Shown here one piece after another: positions 13,410 through 27,398 of a stretch of 64,000 bases of DNA. This DNA comes from Lethocerus indicus. Taxonomy: Eukaryota; Arthropoda; Insecta; Hemiptera; Belostomatidae. Position numbers and translations under genes: made by a program. The notes beneath the pieces are model-generated. The model ran no database searches and was not told the origin of the DNA. It saw only the letters and a program-made list of their open reading frames with translations. The stretch is taken from NCBI GenBank assembly GCA_019843655.1, contig JACDQD010000011.1:5064604-5128603 (forward strand). The letters are read 5' to 3'. The number at the start of each line of letters is the position of its first letter. Within the stretch, counting starts at the first letter, position 1.

Positions 13410-15363
13410 GGGGCAGGGAACAGTGGTATAGAACCGACGCCGACAAATGAACTCCGATTTACCCCATTCATTCTCGCCTCGGGAATTATTGCCACAGTCG
13501 TGTTAGTAATGCCGCGGTCGGCTAAATCCCAGACGCGAAAAAGGAACAGACTTTCCGAATTTCGAAATTCGAAACTGTCTACGCCAGACGCGTCCGGCGT
13601 TGCGCGGGGCGCCTGTTTCACGAAGCCAGGTAAACATTGGGCCGGAAGGGACCCGTGTTGACTTCCGGTCCCGAGGCGCGTTCCCATTCGAATATGAAAA
13701 GCAGATGAGCGCTTTTCTAGAATGTCGACAGGACGTCACAAACAGGGTTTATGCATATTGCATTCATCGTGCAACGGATAATGGACAGACATCGGCCCAT
13801 TGTTTGGAAGTTATAATAAAGCACCATACGAAATTCCCACGGTTCTTAGAACTTTTGGGCGCCAGTACAAAAATCACAATTTTTAAATCGTATTTCTATA
13901 GTCAAATTTTGATATTAACAGGTAATCGCAACGAAGTACTATACTGCCGTTTTTTTTTGGTCCGGAGCGAGACCGGTTTTCGGAATCTCACCTCCTGCGC
14001 TACAGCTATCGAGCTGAATAGAAACTTCTCCGGTTTCTGCTAGATTTTTTTTCATTATCGCGTTCTGTGATTAGATAGCGTAAGTATTGCAGGCCATTGA
14101 ATTTCACTACGGTACAGTTGAGTTATTTCTGGCTTTAAGTTGCAGCGAATATACCACAATATACTATAACCTGAGATTGCTACTTCTCGCAGTACGTATA
14201 CTTTAGGCATTACTTGGTTCTACAGTAGTCGAATATTGCACTTGGTTTAATTAAGACCTGGGACAAAAACGGATGTCGTTCTATTAAAGGCGTTGAACCC
14301 TGACTGTGTTTACGATAGCGTCGCCGGTCGCCCAGCGGCAGATGCGCTTCGGTCCGACCCCCAAACTCTAAACCCTTCTTAAAAACATTTTCTCCTCTCC
14401 TTTTCAAATTATCCCTCGTCGGCGTGTCAAGTTTTCCTCGGGCACAACAATGCCAGGTATACTACCGCGGAAACTGTGGCACATACCGCCCGATATACCG
14501 ACAAAAGGCCTGGGAGGCCTACAATAGCGATGGTAACAGAAAAGTGCGTTGTTCCACAGGCATAGAAATCAATGGATTTCTTCGGGGCGAATCGGGCAAA
14601 GAAAATATTTAAAAACTGTTCGACGCATGGTGTTATTGTTGAAACATTAAACCCACGCGAAGTAAAGAATTTCTTACAATGCTACAGAAATACCGCACCA
14701 TCGAATACAACAGTTATTATATTTCTAGAATGTTTTTTTTTGTACTACCGTAGCAAGCAGTGCTAACTACCTATATTTTGTTTGAACCGTTGTTCCTCAA
14801 GCAAAATAAAGCCTGCGTACAATCGGTGAAAACGGGACTGAATTCCTGAATCGGGTCAATTAAAAATAGAAGGTGATATTGAACATATCAAATATTTACT
14901 TCCACAAATAATACTGCAATAATAATCGTCCTTAAATTCGTCGAGAAATTATGGTATTTATCTGAAAGGATTCGTGCGCTCCAGGATGGGCACTTTGTAA
15001 CATTTATATTTTTTATATGACTGATAAGGAGGTGATATAGATAAGTCTATAAAGAGGATTTACATCTCTTAACAAAGAGCTGGACAGACATTTGTGAGGG
15101 AAGTACGGCTGGACGCCCCCGACAAGGGGGGCGGGTAATTTGGGAATATAGAAAACTTATTTTGTCCACGAAGAAGCCGGAAGACAAACCGCATTGAAGA
15201 CCGCCCCGGAACACCGGGGGATCCGATAACAACTCAATTCAGATCGGCAGAAGGGATTCACTGTATATAATGAGGAGGAGGAGCTCTCGCACGGTGGCTG
15301 TGGCATACACACAGGGGTGGAAGGGGGAGGGAAACGCTCATGTATACGTGTCTGTGCGTGTAT

Positions 15364-15400
<37 letters not shown>

Positions 15401-15406
15401 TGTGTG
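15364..15406. repeat. (GT)n microsatellite
   Basis: Nearly pure TG run from about 15369 to 15399 with imperfect flanks. Confidence 0.95.
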
Positions 15407-17408
15407 GATCTAGATAGGGAAGGCGACCGTTAACAAAGAATCAGCTGAGCGGCTGGAGACCAGGTGGCCGGCCTATAGGGCCCCGGCAGCTGCCATACGG
15501 CACACACGCTCACGCGCACACTCCCCACGTGCCCCGCCACAGCTACCGCATTTCCCGCTTACCTCACGGCCGAATAACCTCAGGATGATAGTATAATTTT
15601 AATTTATTTTTAAACACGATCATTTTTATACTCTACGGACGTGCAGTTAGTGGCCCCGTTTCTACGAAGAACTCTCGGGTCTACCTAACCCCCAATCCTA
15701 CAGCTTGACATTAGCGCGGAAATTCGTATAGCGGATCAAAATCAAATGGACGGAAGGAGTACTGTGTATAAAGTAAATATTTCGAGAATACGCTGAAACA
15801 TATGAGGTTCTCCTCCTTCCAACCATTCAGCGATAAATGTATCGTTCAGTGTGGAAGCGATGTCACCGGTTTTGGGCGCGTACGGTTACGCGCTTCGGGT
15901 ACATTCACGGCGATGAAACGCGACAAAAACCGTCCGGCGGCCGTTCGGATTTAACTTACAAAATAGGAATCGACCGTGGACCAAAGGAGGAAGCCGCCGT
16001 CGGATTCCGGAACCCAAATAGCGCCGGTGTGATTCATCGGCGGGAGGTGGACTGGAGGGAGACACGCCGAATGTGGTTATTTCTGTCGCGGAAAGTCTCT
16101 TAAAACCCTGCAGTGGCACCTATCCCAAGGAATTCGCCACTCCGGCACCGAATAAAATCCTGTGCCGTGGAGGATTTCTGGAAATTTCGCACTCGGCGAA
16201 ATGAAAGAAGCGTCCGGAACGCTGGCCGGAGTATGATTTTTTAGAACCATAAAAATATTTACTATTAAATTGAATACAGTTTGGGAAATTGACCACGTCA
16301 CCTACGCATCAAGTGCACACTACCGACAGAACATTTACAGGCTACGCTAGAAGTACATGAACATTTCCCTCCTTCAAGGATACCGTCCCGAAGATGGGTT
16401 TTTGTCCAAAATTTATTAATATAAACGTTCAGTCGTGTGATACTGATGATCGGTAAGAATTCAATGCCTAGAATGTTTGACGCCAGGAAGAATTTAACGA
16501 ATAAAAGAGATTTGTATTTATTATACCATAGATTCCAAACGTGTGACCTCATAAATATCTAATCAGGAAAAGCTTCCATATTTTTGTGCCGGCCCCCCAT
16601 ATGTAAAGTGCAGTCGCGACAACTGCGTCGTAGTCGATTTTTCAACAGTAGTGCACATGTTAATCAAGATCCAGGATCCCACACAGACCGGGTTCTATTT
16701 CCGTTCAAATCCTCAAGGACGGCCCATTCCCCCCCCACCCCATTGCACCCTTCCCGGCCGAGGCTTACAGAGTGGCGAAATTAATTTTCCCCCGCATTAA
16801 TACCCCTCTCGGGACATTCGCGTTTCTTCGGCCGGTCAATTATTTCTGTTCCTTTCTCGCCCTTTCACCGGGACGGCGGCCCCCCTCCCCCTTCCACGCT
16901 CCCGCGTGATATATGGAACACGTGACGGCGCAACCGAAACGAACGTCGGAGCCCAGATGCCGGCCCGCCGGAGCCGAGGACGGATTTAAGACGTCTGCTC
17001 CGCGAATCCGTCCATCAAAAAGTCGTAAAAGTTGTAACGCGTGTCGCGCCGAATATATATAAAAAAGACCGGCCCAGGAATAGGGTTGAAATTGATTGCG
17101 GCAGATAATTTTACCTCAACACTATGAGAAACTGCCGAGAACACCCGTGTACGAAATAAAATAATTCTCATCTATACAAGTTGTATCTCGGTACAGTATT
17201 TTATATTGAAAAATATTTTGTAGTTACCACCTCAAAAGTACTTTCGTTGGACAGGCCATAAGTCCCTAATTTGTATCCAAATTTTATGGATAAAGTTTAA
17301 AATTTTATTTCATTCTCTTGCTGATTCTTAAAAAATTATGACTGAACTAAATTGCACGAATTTTTATTTTTAATACCCCCACATCACTATCATAGTCGTT
17401 CTTCAATA

Positions 17409-17453
<45 letters not shown>

Positions 17454-20400
17454 TTATTATATATATATATATTTATATATATATATATAAAAATTTTTAT
17501 ATATATATATAATAATTTAATTTCTTAAACTTCGGTAGTTTAATTTATCACCCCAACGTACGATTAGTGCCGGTCGGTCGGCCCCGCTATCTGAAGGAAC
17601 TATCGGGACCGGAAGGAGAATCTAAGATAGCCGGACGAAATTGGGTTGCAAAGTTTTAAACCCGAACCTAAACAACTCGATTTATACAATTATAAGGAGA
17701 ACAAGTCGGATGATTTGTGTTTATCGCACGGACGGTTCGAACGTTCCAATTCGCTCGCGATAGAACGCCGCAACCGATTACCGACCTCGGCTTTGCATTT
17801 CCCTGTTGTTCCTCTGTATACAATTCGCATGCTTAAATGAAGACTTGTGTAATTTTCTAGCACAACTTGAATAGGAATTAGTATTCAAACGGAAAACGAA
17901 ATAAATTCGATGGGATTCAACTTATAAATTGTACATTCTATGGGCTGAAGATTGGAATAGACGAAATTCATTTAAAAACTGTTCACTTTTGTTCAAGGTA
18001 TCCCGCGTTATATTATTATCAGGTTCGATGGCAGACTTGTTTTTGAAAAAAACTATTAAGGAAACCGAATTTTATGAAAAGTCTATTCTTCGGCCGAGGA
18101 AACGAGGGCGTTTTTCGCAGTGCATTTCAACAGTGAAAAGGCAGCCAGGGCTTCACAAAATGGTCGTCTTTCCAGTGGACTGGAATCAGCTAAGGAACTC
18201 CTACTTCCGGTCAGAGAGCCTGATATCGTGTCCACAGGATCCGGCCTGGAGACTCCAATTTAGAATTTGTATTATTGTTTTCTTTTTCTGAGAGTATTTT
18301 TAAATTTTATTTAAAAAAATTAAAATTTTAATATACATTTTCCGGATAATATTTACTTAAACAACTCTATAATTCGCAGTCTTCGTACTATAACACATAC
18401 TACAACCAATCATATTGATATAGTGAGCCATATTGCTTTCCGGATGTAAAGTTTCGATAAGGATTCATAACCAGGACAAGAGATAATACTGTCGGAGTTA
18501 AGGAGAAGGCCTCCTGTTAAATATTATTATCGCAAATATTATTAAAATGTATATTTGTACTCATATAATTACCGCTATTCACCAGGGGAATTATGGTGAA
18601 AAGCGATGCCGATTTTATTACTACACGAGATTAGGAATGAAATCGAGATTAGTTTCCGACTGTGTAACACATTGAGCCAGAGGGGCCTTCCTCAACACGT
18701 CGTCGGCCCCAAAATAGCTCCGCCACCTTAGTTCCCCGTCCTCAGCTCCGTTCCCATTTTGTGCGTAAACCTTCTTTTGAGTCATCTCCATTATTCCAGG
18801 AACGACAAATCTAGTTCCCTTTCCCGACCGGACGGTCCAAGAACAAATGGCCAATTGGGGACCGAACGCCCTGGAAGCTCTGCTCTAGGAGTCGGCAAAC
18901 TCCCCGACCCAAATAGAGGTCTAAGATTTAATTTTATTTCATGAATTTATTGGATTAATATAACTGGTAGGTTCTAATTTTCAATTAACATAAAAATAAA
19001 AATATTCCCGCGAGCTTCCCCGCCGACCCCTTCTCTAGGGATTAGTTTCGGGACTAGTTGTTTCCGCGCTCAATTATATATCAACAGTAAGTAGGAAATA
19101 GGGTGAAAACGTAAAATCCGTAAATAAGTGTAGAGATATATAAAGAAGTGGATTTGACTCGGAACGATGCCTCAGGTAAATATTGTTTTACAGGCACACA
19201 CGTAAATTGATTTGTTCGCAGGTGTTAATCAACCTTAAGGATCCTTTAAGAATCCTTTTTAAGGATACGATACCGTAAATGTTGAGGTGATTATATCATT
19301 GGAATACTTTTTGTTTTTCTTTTTACTTATCCTAAAATTTGGGAGGAGATAACCTTCTTTTTCAATCAATTCCTTCAGTGCTATCGGGCATTTTTTTGCA
19401 GCCGCTCTGTCAGCATTCGCCACAGAAACATTGTGCATGTTTACAACACCATCACCACCGTCCCACAATTCGCATTGTGCAAATCTTTTGCGCAAATACA
19501 AATTTGATTTCTTGCCAACACTAACAGAATTTACTGAAAATTGTATTCGTGTTCTTTGAGGAGCGTCTGGACTTTAAATCAAACGAAAATGACCGTGAAT
19601 TGGCGACAATTTAAAGAAGGAATTTTGTTGGACAATTTAAAGAATAAATAAGAACTAATACCACAAATAATTTACTGTTTCCATAAATACCAAATATATT
19701 CTAAATATTAATAATGGGAATCGAGGACATTAGGTTTGCCGACGTTGAATGCTATTCGAGACTTGTGAACAGTTTTAATGAGGCTAGTTGGGAACTTTGT
19801 CACTGCTGATTCTCCAGGTTCGTAGTTGACATTTACTCGAGTTAATTGCACGGGGACGAAAACCGAATATACCCCATGTACAGATTATTAATATTATTAT
19901 TATTATTTGAAACGGATCAGTCTATCAGTCTATAGGAAACGGGGAGAGGGACAGCCTTGCGGTATTTGGTCTGCCGCGTCGAGTTTGCATCTCGTTAGTG
20001 GCAACGAAAACACCGCCACCGCTCTTCGACACCCGAATAAACATAGGTTTCGTATCCAAGTGGAGTAACGAGTGGAGGGGGGGAGGTGAATTTTCATCAT
20101 TTATCGCAGTCTTAGATAGACGTGGACAATATAATAATAATCAGACACGTATGAAATGGCGGGACTGGTAGATGTGATTTAAATTATGAATTTAAACCTG
20201 CTAGTTCAGCATGTTTTGTGAAATTCTTATATCGTGCTCTGAATAATTTGAAAATTTTTTTCAGCCTGATATATTTGGGATTTTGGGGGGCATAAGAAGA
20301 GGCATACATTTCAGAGGGTCACTAGGGACAGGGAACGATTTTATAAATCGGTGAAATGAGCATTTCGAATTTTCTACGGGAGTTTTTGTCCGAAAAAATG

Positions 20401-20700
20401 GTCATTTAAAACCGGATAAATTGAATACTTTTTTTCTATCGGCGCAAAAGAATAGCGGCCCTCCAAACTAAAAAAAAGAAAAAGAAAAAAAGAAGCCTTT
20501 TCTCAAATACGGAAGAAAGAAAGGAGAGGTTCCCAGAAATTCATCCCGGAGGCCCGAAATTCCCTGGCGGAGGAAAGAAGACCGGAGAAGGGAAAAAGGG
20601 GCGGGAGCCCGCTGAGGATTATCAGGTGAATGCGAGCGGTCGACGAGCAAAAGGGCCTTTTTAAGGGCCACCGAGAACGGTAGAGCGAGAGGGAGGACGG
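15407..20700. other. Non-coding DNA, includes the long AT tract
   Basis: No gene is seen. CpG-rich blocks lie at about 15440-15570, 15840-16200 and 16590-17060; an AT microsatellite at 17412-17513; AT-rich sequence elsewhere. Minus frame 19259-19501 (80 codons; ALKELIEKEGYLLPNF) looks mildly protein-like but matches nothing I recognise. Confidence 0.55.
17412..17513. repeat. Long (AT)n tract
   Basis: Pure AT from 17412 to 17449, then interrupted AT runs with TTATTTTATTAT and AAAAATTTTTAT spacers. It is self-complementary and prone to cruciform formation and assembly error. Confidence 0.95.
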
Positions 20701-20930
20701 GTCCGAGAGGGGGCGCCCGACGAGAGAGAGAGAGAGAGATAGGGTGAGAGGGAGAGGGGGCTATAGAGAGGGAAAGTGCCAGAGAGAAATAGCGAGAGTG
20801 TAATGCGGGCCGCAAACCGCCCCGCGGTTCAGCACTTTATTAAATGGGTGTTTCGCGGAAACAATTGAATTAAACGAGTTATATATCTCACTCTCTCCCT
20901 CTCTCGCTCGCTCTCTCACTTTCCCTCTCA
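20700..20930. repeat. GA tract followed by CT tract
   Basis: A GA-rich stretch (pure run about 20722-20739, extending to about 20800) is followed by a CT-rich stretch (20889-20932): opposite strand bias about 90 bp apart, so able to fold back. Confidence 0.8.
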
Positions 20931-20932
20931 AA

Positions 20933-23710
20933 CACCCTCATCCACCCACCAACAATTATTGTGCCAATTTGTATCGGCGAGCTTGTTTTTTAGCCACGCA
21001 TCAGGTATAGATCATTTACACCCTAATTAAAAGGGACTAGAGAGAAACTTTTAGCGGTGTTTTAAATCGCCTGACCAATCGCAATATCAGAGAATGTCCT
21101 TTGTTCCCATTGCGCATCGTTGGCACGTTTGATATCGCCACTATGTTTAATGGTAATTAATGCAAATGCTGAATTATCTTTTTTATTATTGTGATTTTAG
21201 TAATAAGCTTATTCCGGTACTTATTTTATCTTTCCCCTCGCCATCACTACACCAAAAAAACGCTGGGATGCTAATATAGAAATGACCCATAGAACCATTT
21301 TAAATCGCAATTTGTTATGATATCAAAGGCGTAAAAAATTAGGCAAAGAATTGATTGTATCGTAAAAAAAGATAAAAGAAATCAATCATAACTTTTTGAT
21401 ATTACATTAATGTTTTATATGTCATGAAAGACCTTAAGGTAAAAAATTATTATGGAAATTATTCCCCACCAATATGCGAGTGGAAAGAGAAAGTTGGTAT
21501 TAAAATCAAATTACATAAAAAAACCTTACCTAAATTTGGAAGAACTAACTTTTAGTAGTACTGCTAAGATTTATAAGCTGATCTTACCTGCAAGAAAAAA
21601 ATAAATATATTAGTAAATCAAATAATATTACTAGGAATAAAATACAAACTTTGTAATAGAAAAATTAATATTAGGGCCAGGATTATTCAGCACACGTAAT
21701 GATTCAGGGAGCAGTTTTTTCTTTGAAAAAAGTATCGCTGATATAGAAAATTTAATGAGAATTCTTAATAATAAGCACAGATACCCCTGCATTTATAAAT
21801 TTATAATGACTACCGATTTCCAGTAAGATTTTAAGATTTCCTACAGCCTTAAGATTTCCCGACTTTAGACTGAAACGAGCGCACTTTTGTCACCTAAGTC
21901 CGGACTTAGGACGGGTTGGTTGGCGCGAGGGGAAATGATGCAACTGCCGGAGTATATTTGTCTTAATTCGGTCCATTAATGAGCCCGCCGCGATGAGTAA
22001 TCAAGCGTTTCCGTTGCCACTAATTCTATTTATAAAACCTTTGTCCGTTTTTGTACGCAATTGGGCCCGAAACGGGCTGACCTCGCCAAAAGCCCGTAAA
22101 ACTATCCCTTGAATAGCTCAGACAGAAAAAACCTTTCTCGCTGCGCCTTGTAAATGTGGTGAAAACAAGCCAGAGAAATATAGCTTCATAAACTTTAAAA
22201 TATGCCAAGCGGATTACCCACATCATACCACTCATTAAATATATAAGACCATAATCTTCAGTAACATGCAACAAACCCCTTTTCATCGGTACCCAATACA
22301 TCCACATGTCGGTTATAAGTGTTCTACTTTGACAACTGGCATGAGTGAAGAAGGGAAACAGTAAACAGTTCCCCATTGATCCAACTTGAAAACTGTTACT
22401 TTCGCTTCTTATACCTCGGAGATATGAATGGACTGTCATATTGGAGGGAAGAGGATTCATTCACACGCATGTCACATAATTGCTTGACACATACTGTGTC
22501 CGGTCGAGTCACTGGTCTATGACATGTTAAGGTTTAGCAACAGCGATCCTTTTGTCCGCTTTAGTGTCACAAAAGCCGCAGATTATATGTAAAAAACTGG
22601 ATATAAATATTTTATCACCCATCCTATTTATTATTTTTCTACAAAGTAGGTGATGCAAGAAATGTTCGACTTGTTAATAAAAATTTGACTTCAATTTAAG
22701 GACCGATCGGTAAAACTGCTGGTTGGCGGTTTTTAACTGAAAGAGGCCGGGGCTAATTTCGACTGAAGTGAGGCCCCCCGGATGTTTTCGACAGGCCTAG
22801 TAGCGCTTCGCACGCACACATAGGCGCGTCTTTGGACTAACGGACGTGCACGCATTTGGCTGCCTGCGAGTGTGCGAGTGTACGTGCGTGTTCCGATACA
22901 CAAAAACGCGAGCCCTTCGGCAAACGGGTCCACGGGGCAGCAGCCCCTAGTAGCAATGTGTTCGGTTCATGGGAATCCCGAAGAAGGACGCGGCTCCCTC
23001 CGGGTCGACCGGTCGGACTGGAGGCTTGGGAAGCTGACAATCCCACCATTAAACAGTCGGAGTTGACAAAAAATGGCGCGAGGGAAAGTGTGCCTAATTA
23101 ACAGGGGAGCCCTTCCACGAATCCGTAGGCTACTACGTGCCTCACTGTCAAGGCGTAAGGGCATTTCTTAAATATTTTCAACACAAATAATTAAAAATAA
23201 AACTGGGGATAGTTATCTCCTTCTCAAAATAAACAAAATGTTGCTACGTTGTAATCTTGGGTTAGGGTACCCAATTATGTGCCCTAGAACCCTAGAGGCT
23301 AGAAGGGGCTGTGTGAGCAGAGATTTTCACAAATGCGTGGGGTTGTTGCTTATTTTCCCGAAATATATTTTTGTTCAATGACTAATGCTAAACCGAGGGG
23401 GGTAATTAAATAATTTCTCTTTGTTTTGAAACGTATCGATTTCATTTATGCCTGTCGTTACTTAAATTGAGGTTTCGCGACGCTTTAAAGTATATTTTTA
23501 AAAAATACGCGAAGCCCTACCCAATGGGGCAAATTGAATCGGGATGGGAAATCGAGATTTTTTTCCTATAATTTTTTTTCTTTTTAATTGCCAGGGCTTC
23601 GCGAAGGGGGCAAGGAACCGGACGGGGGTTGAAAGGGGGGGAGAGGGGGTGGACCCGACGTTTTCCAAACGGACAGTAGAGCAATGGACCACGCAAACAG
23701 AAACCTTCAC
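20933..23710. other. Non-coding DNA
   Basis: No gene is seen. The block is AT-rich to about 21900. A 144-codon minus frame (22026-22460) matches no family I know, and such lengths are expected by chance in this much sequence. A CpG-rich block lies at about 22740-23160, and a C/G-rich stretch at 23600-23660 leads into the GA tract. Confidence 0.55.
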
Positions 23711-23724
23711 CATTGATCCATGGG

Positions 23725-23815
23725 GAGAGAGCCGGGAGAGAGAGAGAGAGAGACAGAGGGAGTGAGCGTGAGAAGAGGGAAAGTCGGAGAGAAAGAGAAA
23801 GAGGAGAGAGGGAAA
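23725..23815. repeat. GA-rich tract
   Basis: GAGAGAG repeats with GGGA interruptions. It lies about 100 bp before a CT tract of similar length (23912-23988), giving opposed purine and pyrimidine arms. Confidence 0.9.
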
Positions 23816-23911
23816 TGCCAACCAATAGCACTGTCACTGGGCTAGAACGAGAGGGGTGGGTTAGTCGAAGCGGGCCAGACGGAGAACTGCGCTGATCTCC
23901 GGTCCCGATAC

Positions 23912-23988
23912 CTCCCTCTCGCCCTCTCTCTCACTCTCCCTGGGCTTCTCTTACTCACCCCCTCACTAACTCTCTCTCTCTCTCTCTC
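23912..23988. repeat. CT-rich tract
   Basis: CTCTCTC repeats, purest at 23970-23988, complementary in sense to the GA tract at 23725-23815. Confidence 0.9.
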
Positions 23989-24290
23989 ACATCGGCGAGG
24001 GGTGAGGGGAGAGGTTCGACGCCACGAGAAATCAATAAAAGAAAATTCAGAGGGCCGCAGGCCTCTGTGCAAAAGGGAAGATGAAAAGTGGCATGGAGCC
24101 CTGACTCTGGGTCTCGTTACTCTGCTACTAGGGTCTCCCCACACCCTCCTCCTCCTCCACCTCCTCATCCTGCCATCACCCAGGGCCTGCTGTATCTCTC
24201 CTAATCCGGGACCCTATTCAGCCCGCCGACGCCGCTAACAACCCTTTCATTACAGGGCGCCGGAAATCCGATTGGCAGAGCCGGGTGACC

Positions 24291-24302
24291 GGGGGGGGGG
24301 GG
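24291..24302. repeat. G12 homopolymer
   Basis: Twelve consecutive G between CpG-rich sequences. Confidence 0.9.
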
Positions 24303-25226
24303 CAATAATTTGCGATATGCGCTCCATTGAATGCTAGACCAATGGGGCTATTTCGGTGGACGAAAAGATGGCCGCGAATTAGCGTCGAATTATCGGAAAA
24401 TGAAATGAAAATAATGAGTAATGGACAGCATTAAAATGGACACTACTTTTCTCATTAATGAATTGGCAGATTTACAGTGATAGTGAGGAATCGGAAGATA
24501 ATTTTACGTATATTAAATATGCAGGGTGACACATCACTCCATGAGGTATCCAATATGAACCGCCACTTCACTGTAACTTTTGCATATGCAGCAATTCTCC
24601 CCTTGACTGGAAAGGGGCAAATAAATATATTTAAAAATAATTGGAATAAATTGGATATTCCAGTAACAGGAAGCCTGATTACTGTGCAGAAAATTCACTT
24701 TCAAATTAGTAATAGTTATTTAAACGCAAGAAATGACGAATTTTTCTATTGTAATATCGGGATACTGAACATTTGTAGTTTTAGTGTGTGAGGGCCACGC
24801 AGACACGATATTAACCGTGAATTTAACGATCTGGTTTGATGCGGCCGGTCATCAGAAATTGCGAAGGCGCCGTTCCAGCCCTTACTTGATAATAGTACAA
24901 TTCCATCCCGGGCCGCCCTCGGAACTGAGTGAAACAAACGGCCCGTGTCTTTCGTGCGAAATTGGCTTCGGGGAGGGACCAAGCGTCGGGGTTAAAACGA
25001 AAAAAATTACCGAACGCCTTTTATGTTGCGGGAGAGGTTGGCGGGAGGGGGGTGGCAGGGCTCGGTGGAAAAAATCCGTGAGGGGGATTTAGGTTCTTGC
25101 TAATAAATCAAAGGCGTTTAATGAATTCGATGCGGCGTCCCACTGTAAAAACTTAATGGGGCGAAAAGTCAGTCTGGGGGTGGCACGCAACCCTATTCAC
25201 AAAAATGAGCCGGTTTACATACATCC

Positions 25227-25229
<3 letters not shown>

Positions 25230-25278
<49 letters not shown>

Positions 25279-25299
25279 ATTATGAGAGAGAGAGAGAGA
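25230..25299. repeat. (AT)n followed by (GA)n
   Basis: About 46 bp of pure AT (25230-25275), then AAGATTAT, then GAGAGAGAGAGAGAG: a compound microsatellite. Confidence 0.95.
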
Positions 25300-25782
25300 C
25301 GCAAAAACCGGTCCTGGTTAGGTTGTAACAATTCAGTGCTAACTGGATGCTTCATCCAACACCATCTTGCACAGAACGACGGGCAAATGTATGGGCAAGG
25401 TGAATATATAAAAATGCTTAGCGTACGATTGCACACGCGAACATCAAAAAATAAGAATATGTAAAAATATATAAATATTTTCACAACCGTTATATTAGTC
25501 TAACCTAATGGAATGTACAAGATCGACCTAATATCAATAAATACATGTTCCTCGTTAACCCGGTCGATGATATGAGGGCGAATATACAAACGTGTACAAT
25601 ATTAATTTATATAATACGTATAGTGAAAGTGAGAGCTACTGTAAGAGAGACCGTTGTGTTCGCACGGGTTGTCAAAGAATAACCGCCCCTCTGGCTAAAG
25701 ATAATACAGGCGCTGAGATTACACCCCGTAGTTGGGGTAGGTCGGGTACAAGGGGTGAGAGCTAGTGGAGGGATGGATGAGA

Positions 25783-25804
25783 GCGGGAGACAGAGAGAGG
25801 CAGT

Positions 25805-25837
<33 letters not shown>

Positions 25838-25841
25838 GGAT
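25783..25841. repeat. GA-rich tract
   Basis: GAGACAGAGAGAGGCAGTGAG followed by a longer GA run. Confidence 0.9.
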
Positions 25842-26178
25842 AGAGGCAGGTAAAGGAGTGGGAAGGGTAGGGAATCCCTTTAGGGGTCGTGGGATAGAAA
25901 AGGACGGAGAATCGGCCCTAATACAACCCTCGTAGAATACTCTCGGAGAACCAACAAGGATGCGGCTTGAATAGGTGCAATTCATGCATTTTTCATGCAT
26001 TCTTCTACATTGTTTTATCATGATAATATTTTTGAGACACAACAATTCACGTTCTTACGCTAAACCGCATGTTCACTGTTAGTTTTCTTTTCGCCGCTTT
26101 CGAAGGGACTACGACCCATACACAAACCCTAAAATGACCGTGACTTTCGTTTATAAGAAAGCGAAAGTGTATGCAATA

Positions 26179-26203
26179 CCGGTGTGCATCACATTGCACA
26201 CGG
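26179..26203. repeat. Short hairpin, 7-bp stem
   Basis: GTGTGCA (26182-26188) and TGCACAC (26195-26201) around TCACAT, with two more pairs outside a one-base bulge. Confidence 0.6.
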
Positions 26204-27336
26204 AATTGCCCCAATTTTTAGGCCTTTAGACCTCGAAATGTGTAATACTGCCGTACGTTAAAATACAATTCAGACTTGCTATTTCCGATCCTGATCTAGA
26301 ACATGTTTCGACATCTCAAAATCACCATTTCGTAATATAAGGTTTTACTGTAGGAAAATTTTATATTCAATATGCGAGAAAATATGGCCAGCATATAATT
26401 ATAAAAAGAACAGTCCATTTAATACAATCAAAATTTGTTGAGAAGGTAACGAATTAATACTTAATTATGTTTTGAATTTGTACAAGAAGATGCGCACAAT
26501 AAATGATTATATAAATATAAAGCGTATATGTTTTGCTTACAATTTTCTAGACATTCTTTTCGCATAAAATGTATGCAGTTTGCGTATTTGCGATCTGACG
26601 TTATCGCCGATTAACCAACATGCGTACCTCTCGGGTTCCACCCAATCTAATCGGCCGAAAGCCGAAACTCCGGCTTGTTCAAAGAGGGACGGGCAATTAG
26701 AATGCCGACTTTAACAAGAGCTTTAATTCGATGGGGCTTCTCCGAGGGGTCGGGACATTTTTGTCGAGTGCCCCTCTCTCGAGTCGGGTTCTCTCCACAA
26801 TTATTCAGCCGCCGGGGGAATTTATTCGAATTACGGTTTATTAGACCGCGTTTAAATATTTTCGGGTTGAATTTCGAAACAAATTCCGATCGTTCATTTA
26901 TAAATTGCACAGTGCTTATTAATAAATGTGGAATCAATTCGATTCCAGCTCCCAGAGGGGTCGGTCGTACTACATTTATGTCATAACTACATCACATTTG
27001 ACTATCTGTTTTCTAAAGGAACAAAGTTCAAATAATTCGGAAGTAATTACAACAATGTAATAGATGATTCCTACCGGTAATTTCTATCATATATTAAGCT
27101 AGGAGCCAACAGGCGATAATAATAAGACTGATTATTTTGTGGCTTGGGATAATCGATATTGATTAACATTAGAGAAGAAAAAGCTGATAACACTACGCCT
27201 TCGGTATTAATGAAAATTCTCCTGACTTTGTGAATGCCAGAAGCTTAGACCCGCTGGCAAGAAGTTCTTAACGCTTGCGGTTTTACGGCCCCGTTTTATG
27301 GCCTTCCCATTCAACAGCTCTCGCCGTCTCTACTAT

Positions 27337-27398
27337 TACTACTACTACTACTACCACTACCGGCGCAGCTAATAGTACTAGCAGTAGTAGTAGTAGTA
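27337..27398. repeat. Inverted trinucleotide repeats (TAC)n ... (GTA)n
   Basis: TAC repeats (27337-27354) and GTA repeats (27384-27398) can pair over at least 15 bp across a loop of about 29 nt. ACTACCGG and ACCGGTAGT flanks add further self-complementarity. Confidence 0.9.

Larger units (their letters stand above)
8574..15363. other. Non-coding DNA with hairpins and a CpG-rich block
   Basis: No gene is seen. Contents are a CpG-rich block (about 9110-9420) with ATGGCGG words and CCTAATTAG; a 15-bp-stem hairpin (9753-9792); CpG-rich sequence at 10050-10240; a pyrimidine-rich stretch (10819-11060); hairpins at 13043-13067 and 13363-13409; and otherwise AT-rich sequence. The 154-codon frame at 9148-9612 is Arg-rich, then Phe/Leu-rich, and not protein-like. 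Confidence 0.6.

Noticed and set aside
22026..22460. 144-codon minus-strand ORF, at first suspected to be a transposase remnant
   Set aside because: No recognisable motif. A few frames of this length are expected by chance in 64 kb read in six frames.
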